Shown: positions 39,258 to 49,000, numbered from the stretch's first letter. The stretch is 64,000 nucleotides of DNA from Fictibacillus nanhaiensis (GCA_017052515.1 JAFHKR010000039.1:1054001-1118000), one strand, 5' to 3'. Notes: generated by a model from the letters alone, not told the origin. Numbers and translations are program-made.

Positions 39258-40499
39258 TTAATGTGCGGTATCCATTCGATCTACGTGTGCTAGATGTTTG
39301 TAGTTCCAACCGATGAAAACGATAGATAACAAGACGAATCCAGCTGCTACATAAAACGGTAGATGTGGATTGAAGATTTCAGCAAGTTTTGCCGCCATGT
39401 AAGGTGAGATCGCCGCTCCTAAAAACCGCAGAAAACTATACGCGGCTGATGCAGTCGATCGTTCAACAGGCGCAGCTTCCATAACAGCTGTTGTAATTAA
39501 GGTATTCGTATTCCCTAATATTGCTCCAGCAAAAACGATCGCTGAAATAATCACCCATTGAGTTGAAGTGAATAAACCCATGATTACAAGGTCAGCTACA
39601 AATAACAAAAGCATGATCGCCATAGATTTTACAGTTCCGAACGTTCTTTCTAACTTCGGTGCCATAAATACAGAAGTGATCGCTAGCAACGTCCCCCAAC
39701 CTAGGAACACATAACCGAGTCCCTTAGGATGTAACCCTAAAACAAAGGGCGCGTAAGCCATGATTGTAAAAAATCCTATGTTATATAGTGCTGCAACAAT
39801 TCCTAGTACGAGAAGTGAACGATGCTTCATGGCTTTAAACGGTGCAGATAAAGGTGTCCGTTTCTTTTTCACTACTGTCTGTACATTGGGTTTAGGCATC
39901 AATACCAAAAGAATCATGAATGCAAGAATCATGAGGGTTGAGACTCCTATGAAAGGAGATCTCCAAGAAATACTACCTAGTGTACCCCCGAGTAAAGGCC
40001 CAATTGATATTCCTAAACCAACTGCTGCTTCATATAAAATAATAGCCTTAGCTGTTCCGCTGCTTGAAAGGGATACGATCGCAGCCAATGCAGTTGCTAC
40101 AAATAGTGCATTACCTAGTCCCCAACCTGCTCGAAGACCTACTAATGTCCAAATGTTATCAGCAAAGCCTCCTAGTGCAGATACAGTCGCTATAATAAAT
40201 ACTCCAGTCAATAGCGTTCCTTTATTTCCAAGTCTAGAAGAAACCGTACTTGTGATTAGCATGGCAAAAGCCATCACTGCGTTATAGCTCGTGTAAAGTA
40301 ACGTCACTTCACTTGGTGATGCTTGAAGATTTTCAGCAATAGATGGTAAAACTGGGTTTACTAAGCCCATTCCCATAAAAGCTGTTATACAAGCGAAAAA
40401 AACAGCCCATACGGAGATCGGCTGATGAAATAAACTTTGTTTATCGAGCGAAACTCCGGAAACCTTAGCTCCACCAACACTTTGTGTGTTTGTAGACAT
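39258..40499 (-). CDS. MFS drug-efflux-like transporter
   Basis: A 413-residue, 12-helix MFS protein of the Bmr/DHA1 kind. Helix 1 has FFACITAFMGMGLVNPVLPS, loop 2-3 reads STVSSRLGNKGTLLTG and helix 5 carries the antiporter motif AAVGLGISIGPLLGGTLG (motif C-like). The ATG at 40499 has AAAGGAGA upstream. It is divergent from a MarR gene whose putative operators overlap this promoter, so expression is probably induced by MarR ligands. Confidence 0.85.
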   Translation of the reverse strand: MSTNTQSVGGAKVSGVSLDKQSLFHQPISVWAVFFACITAFMGMGLVNPVLPSIAENLQASPSEVTLLYTSYNAVMAFAMLITSTVSSRLGNKGTLLTGVFIIATVSALGGFADNIWTLVGLRAGWGLGNALFVATALAAIVSLSSSGTAKAIILYEAAVGLGISIGPLLGGTLGSISWRSPFIGVSTLMILAFMILLVLMPKPNVQTVVKKKRTPLSAPFKAMKHRSLLVLGIVAALYNIGFFTIMAYAPFVLGLHPKGLGYVFLGWGTLLAITSVFMAPKLERTFGTVKSMAIMLLLFVADLVIMGLFTSTQWVIISAIVFAGAILGNTNTLITTAVMEAAPVERSTASAAYSFLRFLGAAISPYMAAKLAEIFNPHLPFYVAAGFVLLSIVFIGWNYKHLAHVDRMDTAH

Positions 40500-40538
40500 T
40501 CTCACATCTCCTTTATATTTTATTACCAATGCAACTTA

Positions 40539-40572
40539 TTGTATAATACAACTATATAATTGTATAGTACAA
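40539..40572. promoter_or_regulatory. Tandem MarR-type operators over the MFS promoter
   Basis: Two 13-bp palindromes, TTGTATAATACAA (40539-40551) and TTGTATAGTACAA (40560-40572), have centres 21 bp apart, two helical turns. On the minus strand TTGTAC and TATTAT with an 18-nt spacer fall within them and look like the MFS promoter. Confidence 0.72.
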
Positions 40573-40665
40573 CTACTTAGCTGTCAAATTATGATTCTGT
40601 TGTTGAATCGTGCATGAATCGGTTATCATGTTGATAGAGTTTTGTATACAAAGGTGGCAAAAACA

Positions 40666-41094
40666 ATGAAAAATTCCATACTCGAAAAGATCGAACTTGA
40701 GATGGCTGTCCTTGTAAGGCGCGTCACTTCGATCACATCCAAAAACAAAATCGGTAATCTAGATAGATCAGCCTACCTCCTTCTGCACCAATTATCTGTT
40801 CATGGACCTCTTGGTGTGAAGACGCTCGCTGAAAAACTACAGCTCGATACATCTACTGTTAGTCGACAAGCTGCATCACTTGAGAAAAAGGGATATGTGT
40901 ACAAAGTTCCAGATCATGTGGATCGTCGTGCTTACTTCCTCCAACTAACAAAATCAGGTACAGAAGATTTTAACGAGTACAAAAAAGCTCGACTCGATCG
41001 TTTTGAAGTACTTACAGATGATTGGACAGATGAAGAACGAGAGCAGTTTGGTCATCTGCTTAAAAAATTCAATAAGGCTATTTTAGAAAAATAA
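40666..41094 (+). CDS. MarR family transcriptional regulator of the MFS gene
   Basis: A 142-residue winged-helix regulator: GPLGVKTLAEKLQLDTSTVS, then RQAASLEKKGYVYKVPDHVD and DRRAYFLQLTKSG. The ATG at 40666 is taken because AAAGGTGG precedes it. Divergent from the MFS gene with tandem palindromes in between, so it likely represses both genes. A strong terminator follows. Confidence 0.88.
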   Translation: MKNSILEKIELEMAVLVRRVTSITSKNKIGNLDRSAYLLLHQLSVHGPLGVKTLAEKLQLDTSTVSRQAASLEKKGYVYKVPDHVDRRAYFLQLTKSGTEDFNEYKKARLDRFEVLTDDWTDEEREQFGHLLKKFNKAILEK

Positions 41095-41125
41095 ACCCCG
41101 CTAAATTTCGGTTAGCGGGGTTTCC
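41094..41125 (+). terminator. Terminator between MarR gene and nucleosidase gene
   Basis: AACCCCGCTAA pairs with TTAGCGGGGTT with a 7-nt loop; short T run on the plus strand and A/T-rich on the other. It begins at the MarR stop codon. Confidence 0.85.
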
Positions 41126-41130
41126 TTACC

Positions 41131-41994
41131 TTATTTATTTTTGGTCATAGAGATGTATTTCTTAACCACTTCGAATACATAATCTTGATTGGCTGCTGCG
41201 GTTGTAGGATCATATTGCCCGCCATTTGTTTTGTTGTTGGAAAGTACACGTATGCCTAGGAACGGCACATCATAAGCTTTAGAAATTTGTGCAGCTGATG
41301 CACCTTCCATCTCTTCAACAGAAGTTCCAAAGTTCTCATGGAACCATTTAATACGGTCAACTTCATTGTTCCATACGTCTGCAGAACCAATCGTCCCTTC
41401 TACAACTTTCCCTTTTGTATACTTTTCTTTAACTGCATGAGCAGCTTTTAAAAGTGTTGCATCGCCTTCAAAGTAGCGTGCTTTTTCTGCGTTCGGATCT
41501 TCCCCCGCACTTCCTTCCGATGCCATGAGGTCCATTGGAATCCATGATGTAGGGTGAATTCCTTCGTTAGATTCTTTGTGAGGCGTCTTTAAAGAACCAA
41601 GATTAACCGTCCTTTTTCCTAAAACAATATCAAAAACATTCAAATTTGGATCGTGTCCTCCAGATGTACCTTGATTAATGACTGCGGCAGGTTTAAATTT
41701 TTCGATTGCAATCGCTGTAGCTGCAGCTGTATTTTCCATACCCTTACCTGTTTTTGCAACAATTACGGGATAATTATTTAGTGTTCCTTTATAAAAAACA
41801 AAGTTTCCAGACTTTTCTTCTTTTACGTTCTTTAGGCGTTTGGCAAAGTTTTCAGCCTCGATCGGCATTGGCCCTTGAATGATGATCGGTTGTTTTGCTT
41901 TTTCTTTTCCAGATGCTGTTTGGTTGAAATTGAATCCAGCTAATGCGGATAGAAATAAAACCGCTGCGATTGCTAATAATCCGTATTTTTTCAA
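41131..41994 (-). CDS. Secreted purine-nucleosidase/phosphorylase-like protein (MTAN superfamily)
   Basis: A 287-residue protein of the nucleoside phosphorylase/MTA-SAH nucleosidase superfamily with an N-terminal signal peptide (basic KKY then LLAIAAVLFLSALAG, residues 4-20) and no lipobox. The core shows VIVAKTGKGMENTAAATAIA, INQGTSGGHDPNLNVFDIVL and the family glutamate motif VEEMEGASAAQ. The usual catalytic aspartate in the RxxSD block reads RVLSNNKTNG, so chemistry may differ from MTAN. The TTG start at 41994 follows GGAGGGTAA. It is the gene directly behind a guanine-class riboswitch, so it probably releases purine bases from nucleosides outside the cell. Confidence 0.82.
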   Translation of the reverse strand: MKKYGLLAIAAVLFLSALAGFNFNQTASGKEKAKQPIIIQGPMPIEAENFAKRLKNVKEEKSGNFVFYKGTLNNYPVIVAKTGKGMENTAAATAIAIEKFKPAAVINQGTSGGHDPNLNVFDIVLGKRTVNLGSLKTPHKESNEGIHPTSWIPMDLMASEGSAGEDPNAEKARYFEGDATLLKAAHAVKEKYTKGKVVEGTIGSADVWNNEVDRIKWFHENFGTSVEEMEGASAAQISKAYDVPFLGIRVLSNNKTNGGQYDPTTAAANQDYVFEVVKKYISMTKNK

Positions 41995-42029
41995 TGTCTA
42001 TTACCCTCCAGATGTCACGGATCACTAGA

Positions 42030-42082
42030 ATATACTCAATAAAAATAGTCTAGAGAATGTAGATGATCCTACCTCTAGACTA
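42030..42082 (-). terminator. Riboswitch-associated terminator before nucleosidase gene
   Basis: On the minus strand GTCTAGAGGTAG pairs with CTACATTCTCTAGAC (small internal loop), followed by TATTTTTATT. It is the best candidate for the expression-platform terminator of the purine riboswitch, about 90 nt beyond the aptamer. Confidence 0.7.
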
Positions 42083-42169
42083 ACAGAGTTAAAGTATCTT
42101 TAAGCAAGAGAAAATTGCTAAATCATAACTGATCAAATAAAAAGGATAACTTGTCAGCCTGTTACTTCA

Positions 42170-42240
42170 ACTCGTAGTCCAGTTCTTTCATTGGGAACCG
42201 GGTAGAAACACTCAGACCATATTACCGAGCATATACGAGT
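42170..42240 (-). promoter_or_regulatory. Purine (guanine-type) riboswitch aptamer
   Basis: Minus strand: P1 ACTCGTA pairs with TACGAGT; the first loop is GGTAATATGGTC, the J2/3 core is TTTCTACC, and the 3' core is GGACTACGAGT. These are the invariant blocks of the purine aptamer. The discriminator preceding TACGAGT is C (ACTA), which selects guanine or hypoxanthine rather than adenine. Confidence 0.9.
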
Positions 42241-42268
42241 AATTCGTTTTTATGTATGTTACTTTGAT

Positions 42269-42297
42269 AATATAACAATATTTATTCATAAATTCAA
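42269..42297 (-). promoter_or_regulatory. Sigma-A promoter of riboswitch-nucleosidase unit
   Basis: TTGAAT (42292-42297), 17-nt spacer, TATATT (42269-42274) on the minus strand, 29 nt upstream of the aptamer P1. Confidence 0.8.
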
Positions 42298-42433
42298 CTA
42301 AAATCTTAACTATATTATGCACTTTTAAGTTAAATGTTCGTTTTATAACAAAAATCAAGTTGGGGGTACTATAAAAACATTCTGTTACCCAATGAAACGT
42401 AAGCAGAGGTGAAATATGTCTATAGCGGTATGA

Positions 42434-42521
42434 ATTAAGTCTAAAATGAAAAAATTAAGTCTATTTAATGACTCATTAAGTTGTTTTGAAGAAATAAAGG
42501 CCATTCGCTAATTTTCGACAC
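42434..42521 (-). repeat. 21-nt-period intergenic repeat element, copy 4 (divergent)
   Basis: Downstream of the HIT gene stop, the minus strand reads TGTCGAAAATTAGCG and then units with ACTTAAT. On the plus strand ATTAAGT occurs at 42434, 42454 and 42475 and a weaker copy at 42494, spacing 20, 21 and 19-20 nt. Unit sequence differs from copies 1 and 2 and no terminator hairpin was found at its end. The 42298-42433 stretch holds no other feature that I recognise. Confidence 0.55.
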
Positions 42522-42547
42522 TTTCAAAGTAGACGACACGACTAGAC

Positions 42548-43027
42548 TCACTCTTCGAAACTTCTTTTAATAGGAGTAATTTTTATCAATTCCTCATATA
42601 GTTTCGTTTTCATCTCTTCAAGTTTTTCACTAGAAGGCTTTACTTCCTCCGAGAACATCTCTTCACGATTTACCCACCAGACAGGACCCTTTACTGGTGA
42701 ATCATTTTCTCTTCGGGGAAACAGATGCCAGTGTAGATGCGAATCTCCATTCCCGAGTAATTCATAGTTTAACTTTTCAACATTGAAGGCCTTATAAATG
42801 GCTTCAGCCACTTGACTCATTTCTATCAAAAAATTATTTTTCACTTCTTTCTCCAAAAAATGAAGTTCTGTCTTATGGTGTTTAGATAGAAAAAGACTGT
42901 ATCCCTCAAAATACTGATGATCTCCTATGACCACATAACCTGTTTCTAATTCAGCAACAAAATAAGGATTTGTTTTGTTTTCAATCATTTCAATACGCTC
43001 ACAAATTAAACAATTTTTACTATTCAT
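42548..43027 (-). CDS. HIT family hydrolase (second)
   Basis: A 159-residue HIT-like protein. CLICERIEMIEN at the N-terminus, YSLFLSKHHKTELHFLEKEV and the triad motif HLHWHLFPR at about residues 95-103. It has a C-terminal extension GPVWWVNREEMFSEEVK of about 40 residues not usual for small HINT proteins, as in diadenosine polyphosphate hydrolase-like members. It lies 10 bp downstream of a NUDIX gene, forming a nucleotide-cleaning pair. Confidence 0.85.
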   Translation of the reverse strand: MNSKNCLICERIEMIENKTNPYFVAELETGYVVIGDHQYFEGYSLFLSKHHKTELHFLEKEVKNNFLIEMSQVAEAIYKAFNVEKLNYELLGNGDSHLHWHLFPRRENDSPVKGPVWWVNREEMFSEEVKPSSEKLEEMKTKLYEELIKITPIKRSFEE

Positions 43028-43037
43028 CGCTAAAACC

Positions 43038-43526
43038 TCATTCTTTTATTTTTGTATTTATATTAGCATTAATTTCCTTTTCTGTATTCCGATTATTAAT
43101 TCTTTCATTTAGTTCCCACAGTGCTGTTTTGTTGCTATCCCATTTAAGTAAGGTCAATGATTCTTCATAATCAACCCACTTGTAAGTAGAGTGCTCCCTG
43201 GAGAGCGTTAACTCATCATTCAACACTTCCATACCGAATGAGTATTCAGGAATAACATATACGTCCTCACCCCATAAATAATGACCCACAACATGTTCGA
43301 CCGGGAGTGATGCTTCGGAATCTAATGCCATCAACCTGCATTCCGCGCCTAAACCCGCTTCTTCAAATGCTTCACGTCTTGCTGCTTCAACAGGCGTTTC
43401 TCCTCCTTCACCACCACCAGCAATCCCTTGCCAATAGTTAAGGTCCGCTCTTTTTAATATGGCATATTCAACATAACTTCCTATTATTCGATAAGGTATA
43501 ACCAAAACTTGGTACGGAGCCCTCAA
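43038..43526 (-). CDS. NUDIX hydrolase (second)
   Basis: A 162-residue NUDIX protein. The Nudix box is GGGEGGETPVEAARREAFEE with AGL at residues about 37-59, after YWQGIAGG. Other segments EHSTYKWVDYEESL match dATP/dihydroneopterin triphosphate pyrophosphatase-like members, but the substrate is not fixed. TTG start at 43526 chosen because GGAGGAATG lies 8 nt upstream. Operon with the HIT gene that follows. Confidence 0.85.
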   Translation of the reverse strand: MRAPYQVLVIPYRIIGSYVEYAILKRADLNYWQGIAGGGEGGETPVEAARREAFEEAGLGAECRLMALDSEASLPVEHVVGHYLWGEDVYVIPEYSFGMEVLNDELTLSREHSTYKWVDYEESLTLLKWDSNKTALWELNERINNRNTEKEINANINTKIKE

Positions 43527-43635
43527 TCTTCATTCCTCCAATGGTTCATGTACGTTTTTTGTAACACTTCCGAGCGGTATTTTGGCTTAAACTCGGCTAT
43601 TATAATAATACACTTATTTTGTTGGGGGCTTTACT

Positions 43636-44715
43636 TTGGAAACCAATCTTTTACAAGAAGCAAGAGAATTTATCACTTCCTGCTATCAGGAGTTAAATAA
43701 AACACAAGAAGAAATCCATGAAAGAATCAATGAGATTACGAGCGAGATTCTTGAAAATGGTACTTACAAACACAAACCTTTTGAATTAGAGTTCGGAGCG
43801 AAAGTCGCTTGGCGGAACAGCAATCGCTGTATTGGAAGATTGTTCTGGGATCAAATGCATACATTTGATAAACGACATCTGGAAACAGAAGAAGACATCT
43901 TTCAAGCGATTATTGAGCACATGGAGTACGCCACTAATCACGGGCGCATCCGTCCAACCATTACGATTTTTTCACCAAAAGTGGAGAATCACCAAGTTCG
44001 TATCTGGAACCACCAGATGATTCGTTACGCGGGGTATACATTAGAAGATGGCGTGATTGGTGATCCAGCATCCATTGAATTCACGAAAAAATGTATGGAA
44101 TTAGGATGGGAGCCTAAATACGGAAAATTTGATATTCTTCCAATCGTGATTCAATTAAACAACGACACTCCTAAATTCTTTGAACTGCCTGAAGCAATTA
44201 CTTTAGAAGTCGAAATTCGCCATCCGGAATACGAGTGGTTTCAAGATCTGCAGCTCAAATGGTACGGTGTCCCTTTCATTTCAGATATGTCACTTGAAAT
44301 TGGCGGCATTCGCTATACGGCAGCCCCTTTTAACGGGTGGTATATGGGAACTGAGATTGGAGCACGGAATTTAGCAGATGAAGACCGGTACAACATGCTG
44401 CCACAGATCGCATCACTGATGGACCTCGATACGAAAAGTTCCATCTCGCTTTGGAAAGATAAAGCACTTGTGGAACTAAACATTGCCGTGCTGCATTCCT
44501 TTAGAGAAGAAGGTGTTAGTATCGTCGACCATCATACGGCAGCGCAGCAGTTTAAGAAGTTTGAAGAAAAAGAAACCGAGAGTGGCCGTAAAGTAACCGG
44601 AAACTGGGCATGGCTCATTCCGCCGATGTCTCCTGCAACTACCCACATCTTTCATAAGCCTTATAAAAACGAAATCGTAAAGCCGAATTATTTTTATCAA
44701 GACAAGCCTTACTGA
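43636..44715 (+). CDS. nos: Nitric oxide synthase oxygenase
   Basis: Bacterial NOS makes nitric oxide from arginine via a heme-thiolate centre with tetrahydrofolate or biopterin; reductase partners are borrowed from the cell. The 359-residue protein has the heme cysteine in [13 protein letters not shown] (Cys65), [18 protein letters not shown], the arginine-binding segment [20 protein letters not shown] and the C-terminal [18 protein letters not shown]. No reductase domain, as in Bacillus subtilis NosA. A TTG start follows TTGGGGGC. It is monocistronic and ends in a terminator. It may protect the cell from oxidative stress and some antibiotics. Confidence 0.96.
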   Translation: METNLLQEAREFITSCYQELNKTQEEIHERINEITSEILENGTYKHKPFELEFGAKVAWRNSNRCIGRLFWDQMHTFDKRHLETEEDIFQAIIEHMEYATNHGRIRPTITIFSPKVENHQVRIWNHQMIRYAGYTLEDGVIGDPASIEFTKKCMELGWEPKYGKFDILPIVIQLNNDTPKFFELPEAITLEVEIRHPEYEWFQDLQLKWYGVPFISDMSLEIGGIRYTAAPFNGWYMGTEIGARNLADEDRYNMLPQIASLMDLDTKSSISLWKDKALVELNIAVLHSFREEGVSIVDHHTAAQQFKKFEEKETESGRKVTGNWAWLIPPMSPATTHIFHKPYKNEIVKPNYFYQDKPY

Positions 44716-44726
44716 TAAAAACACAC

Positions 44727-44764
44727 ATAAAAAACGTTCAGGAACTTCATCTGGACGTTTTTTT
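44727..44764 (+). terminator. Terminator after nos
   Basis: ACGTTCAG pairs with CTGGACGT (one G-T pair) with A run before and seven Ts after, 15 nt past the stop codon. Confidence 0.85.
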
Positions 44765-44831
44765 CATACCTTCCTCCCAAAAAAAATATAATGGTAAGAG
44801 GTTTTATGGTTCGATGGAGGGAGCTGTATGT

Positions 44832-45755
44832 ATGGCAATGAAACCGCGTCAATTACAACGGGGCGACACGATCGGAATTGTAACATTAGGAAGCCCGCTA
44901 GAAGCAAACATTATTAATGAAGGAATCAATACATTAAGAAACATGGGATTTCAAGTCGTGGTGGGAGACTATGTATACGCCGCTAATGGATTTTTAGCTG
45001 GGACTCCAGAGCAACGGGCTTCAGATTTAATGAACATGTTTAAAAACCCGCAAGTGAAATTAATTCTGCCTACTAGAGGCGGTGTTGGAGTTGCCAGCAT
45101 TCTTCCCTTTCTGGACTTCAACATTATTAAGAGAAACCCAAAGATCATTTCGGGTTATAGTGACATCACCATATTACTAAATGTCCTTTATCAATTTGCT
45201 GATCTTGTTACGTTTCAAAGTCTAATGCTCTTAGATTTCCGTCAAGGAACGCCCCCTTATAACTATAACCAATTTTTCAATAGCGTTACACAATTAACTG
45301 CACCGTGGACGATTAATAATCCGCCAGAAATGCCCCTCATCAGTAAAGTAGCCGGCAATGTTACGGGGTCAATTGTTGGCGGGAACCTTACTTCTTTTGT
45401 AGGAAGTTTAGGAACACCATATGAAATTGACACAAAGGGAAAGATATTATTTTTGGAAGATACACATGAACCCGTTAATACGATTTTCCGATATTTAAAT
45501 CATCTGAAGATCGCAGGAAAATTTGACGATTGTATCGGAATCATCATGGGAGAGTGCACGGAATGCCAGCCTGCTTACGGGAAAACGTACGAAAATGTTA
45601 TCGATGAATTCATCGTTCCACTAGGAAAGCCATTGATGGTAAACCTTGCAAGTGCGCATGGATTTTATAAAGCAGCGGTACCACTCGGCGTAAATGTAAA
45701 CATGAATACGTACAACCGTACACTGACGGTAACTGAACCCGCAGTTAGTCCATAA
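44832..45755 (+). CDS. LD-carboxypeptidase, S66 family
   Basis: A serine peptidase of the S66/LdcA-MccF family that removes the terminal D-alanine of tetrapeptides or inactivates related compounds. The 307-residue protein has the nucleophile motif ISGYSDITILLNVL (Ser about 110), the elbow region LPTRGGVGVASILPF, the acidic LFLEDTHEPVNTIFR block and the histidine motif ASAHGFYKAAVPLG. The ATG at 44832 is preferred by distance from GGAGGGAG; an in-frame ATG 18 bp earlier is inside that site. No signal peptide, so it acts in the cytoplasm on recycled muropeptides. Confidence 0.85.
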   Translation: MAMKPRQLQRGDTIGIVTLGSPLEANIINEGINTLRNMGFQVVVGDYVYAANGFLAGTPEQRASDLMNMFKNPQVKLILPTRGGVGVASILPFLDFNIIKRNPKIISGYSDITILLNVLYQFADLVTFQSLMLLDFRQGTPPYNYNQFFNSVTQLTAPWTINNPPEMPLISKVAGNVTGSIVGGNLTSFVGSLGTPYEIDTKGKILFLEDTHEPVNTIFRYLNHLKIAGKFDDCIGIIMGECTECQPAYGKTYENVIDEFIVPLGKPLMVNLASAHGFYKAAVPLGVNVNMNTYNRTLTVTEPAVSP

Positions 45756-45786
45756 AAAAGTATATTTTCTGCTCTTAAAACGGGAC

Positions 45787-45929
45787 TCAACCTATACCTC
45801 ACGGGGTATATTGCTGTTAATTCAAGAAATTCTTAAATTAATTCCTGAAATTTTGAAGTTATTCCCGCGAGATTTGGCTATAATCCCGCGGGTTTTCCCC
45901 ATATTCCCGCGAGTTGCCATAGTTCGACA
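45787..45929 (-). repeat. 21-nt-period intergenic repeat element, copy 3
   Basis: On the minus strand TGTCGAACTATGGCAACTCG begins the element, then units built on CGCGGGAATA follow. On the plus strand unit starts (TTCCCGCGA and variants) are at 45904, 45883, 45862, 45842 and 45821, spacing 21, 21, 20 and 21 nt. It ends with a small hairpin TATACC / GGTATA near 45792-45810. It lies beyond the 3' end of the giant gene and its terminator, reading the same way. The remaining 45756-46003 sequence shows nothing else. Confidence 0.72.
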
Positions 45930-46003
45930 AACATCAGACATCCATATACCCTCCCCCAAAAAACAAGTCGGTTCTCGCATAACAAATTACGCTAATCAAT
46001 AAA

Positions 46004-46056
46004 AGAGATTGACCGTTAGCACTAGCAAATTGCCGTGCAGGTCAATCTCTCTTTAA
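46004..46056. terminator. Terminator after the giant repeat-protein gene
   Basis: Outer stem AGAGATTGACC / GGTCAATCTCT with an inner helix (GCAC / GTGC) and T-rich flanks on both strands, starting 9 bp past the giant gene stop. Confidence 0.87.
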
Positions 46057-46064
46057 TTAGTATT

Positions 46065-49000
46065 TTAGTAATTTACTAGAGTAGCACAATCCAAACCAAT
46101 AACAAGTGTTCGTCGAACCGAACCTCCTGGACTGTCAGCAAAATAGACTAATACTGCACAACCTGAATTTCGATCGATACTTAGAAGTGTAAAAATGGTT
46201 GGACACGTACTTCCTGGAATACAGAGCGCCTTCCCTTTTATGATAACAATCACGCCATTTGGTACTTGGCTTGGTAAAAGATTAATCGTTAGCTCAGTGG
46301 TTTCACCGTCTACAATCGTCACCGATCCTGTGAACACTCTATATCCATTTTGAGTAACGGTAATGGAATAAACACCCGGAGCTAGCCTTCCGAAACCAAA
46401 GACACCATTTGCTCCAGAGACCGTTTCAAAGGTTGTCGCCCCATCTCGCAAGACAACAGCTGCACCTAAAACTGGCAGTTTAGTAAATGCATTGATTACT
46501 CTTCCTTCTAGCGCACCAAATCCAGATCCTGAGCCCAGTACAAAATTCACCGTTAAGTCGTCTCCAGGAAGGGCTGTTACGCCTTCTGATTGATCAGCAT
46601 AGCCAGGAGCTGATCCCGTTACGGTCAGTGTACCTGCTGGCAAGTTTCCGATTACATAATTTCCGTTTGGTCCAGTTGCTCCGCGGCCAACGATTAGACC
46701 ATTTTCATCGAATACAGACACCACGGCATTAATGACCGGGAACGCAGCCAAAATGACGGCTTCATTTGCTGGTACGTTTGCTTGAATGCCTAAAACATCG
46801 CTGTCCGAGCCGATGACCTCTTGTAATAGCAAGTTGGTATCTGAAGTCACCCTGCCTCTAATCGTTACAGGATTTCCAACAAGCTGATAATCTTCTGTTG
46901 TTACTGCTCCAGCGGTAACAACTATTAATTTTGCATCACTAGCATATCGAGTGGCCGTTGCACGGACCGAATATGTTCCAGGTGCCAAACCTGTTACGGA
47001 ATAATTCCCATCTTCATCTGCTATATCACTCGTAATTGGCTCACTATCCGTGTTAAAGACAAACACTACAGCACCAGAAATTGCAAGACCTGTATTTCGG
47101 TCTGTTACTCTACCCGCAATTGTTCCAGGGTTGCCTGCTAACACAAAGTTTACCGTTGCTGTATTTCCTTGTTCAACAGTAAAACTTTGAAGTGATTGCT
47201 GAAAGTTTGAATTAATCGCAACAATGGTATAAGAACCTGCATCAATATGACCGATAAAATAACGGCCGTCAATATCGGTCTGAACCTGAACGACTACTGA
47301 AGCTCCATCTTTTGCAAGAGTTATAAGGGTATCAGCTAGTGGTTGACCACCTTGATCCGTCACCCTTCCCCCAACGGCTGAAATTTGAGAAAGCAGTAGT
47401 AAATCTTGAATGCTAACCTGATTGCTGAATACTTCTTCACTGGCCTCTGCTGTTCCAAATTCAATAGCATTTGCAACAACCGTATATACACCTGGCGGAA
47501 GACTGTTTACGCGATATTCACCTTCATTATTCGTTACCGTAACAGCTATAACTGGACCTGCCACACCAAATGCACGGACCTCTATAGAGGCGTTTGGTAT
47601 CGGTTTACCGGTTGTAAAACTTGTGACGGTTCCGGCTAAGCTCCCTGGATCTGGATTTAATGCTACGTTATCTATAGTCGTCTCATTAGCTAGGATGAAC
47701 ACCCCGGCTAAGTTTGAATCAAAGTTTACTGCTGTTACATTCACCTGATAGCGGCCCGGTGCTAATCCAGAAACAGAGTACCGTCCGTCATTAGCAGACA
47801 AAATGGAAATGACCGTACTTTGTGTGCTGTCAATGACTCGAACAGAGGCACCAGGGATTGGGTTGCCTGTAAGCTGGTTAGAAATGACACCTGTGAGCTC
47901 GCCAGGGTCAGACACTAATTCTAGCCGTGTTTCCGTGATTTGACCGTCCTGAACGATGACCCCGTTTGTTGCGCTTCCGAATCCTGTTTTTGAAGCAGAT
48001 ACATTTAGAGATCCTAGCGGCAGATTGGTAATGAAGAACTGTCCATTGCTGTCTGTTATCCCCGTTGCAACCACAATGTTCGCTATATCCGTTACCGTTA
48101 TTCTTGCTCCATTAATAGGAGTTTCTGTACCGCTTTCAACAACTGTACCACGTACAGCTCCAAAGGCAGTTGCTAGATTGATAACTACCTGAGTTAATTC
48201 ATCAGCTACAACACTGACCGGTACAGTTTTTGACTGATATCCAGGAGCGATGACAATTAACAAGTAACTCCCAGGTCTTACATCAAGGAAAGAGAATTGT
48301 CCTGAGTTATTTGTAGTGACCGTTCTAATAATAACACCGCTTGTATTGGCTAGCCTTACTGAAATCTGCCGGTTTACGATTGGATTTCCTGCTGCATCCA
48401 CAACAGAACCTTGTATATCTCCTTGAATGACAGAAATATTTATTGATGCATTTGTTGTTTGATTGCTTCTAACGATGGCTCCAACCGTGTTAGGAGAAAA
48501 ACCAAACTTGTCAGCACTAACAGTATACGTGTTTGGAGCTAAACCTGAAGCCAAATAAGCGCCACTTGAATCGGTTGTCGTCGTACGAATAATGATACCT
48601 ATTGAATTAATTACACTAATAACTGCGCCTACAACCGGATCACCTGTTTCGGCATTCCTTACGACCCCTTGAATATTTCCTGGGTTTGGTTCGAGTGTAA
48701 AGTCGACATTCGGCCGAACTTCCCCTGGACCAATGGTAATTCCTCCGTTAAAGTTCGCGAAGCCTGGGGCTGTAACAACAAGTGTGTACGTCCCTGCTGC
48801 AATATTAGAAATTTCATACGATCCGTCCGAGCTTGTAGAAGCTGTTCCTGCAACGACTCCATTTAAGTTTACGATTTTTACCGTAGCATCTATTATCGGA
48901 TCACCAGAAGTGCTGCGAACTGTTCCACGAATGGTTGCAGGGTTCGGAATAAGCGAGATGTTCGTAATCGTAGTTTGATCAGCTGTAACAGTAGCTCCTG

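Noticed and set aside
45811-46002. Plus-strand ORF of 63 codons with PEILKL/FPRDLAII repeats
   Set aside because: Artefact over the third repeat element; no ribosome site.
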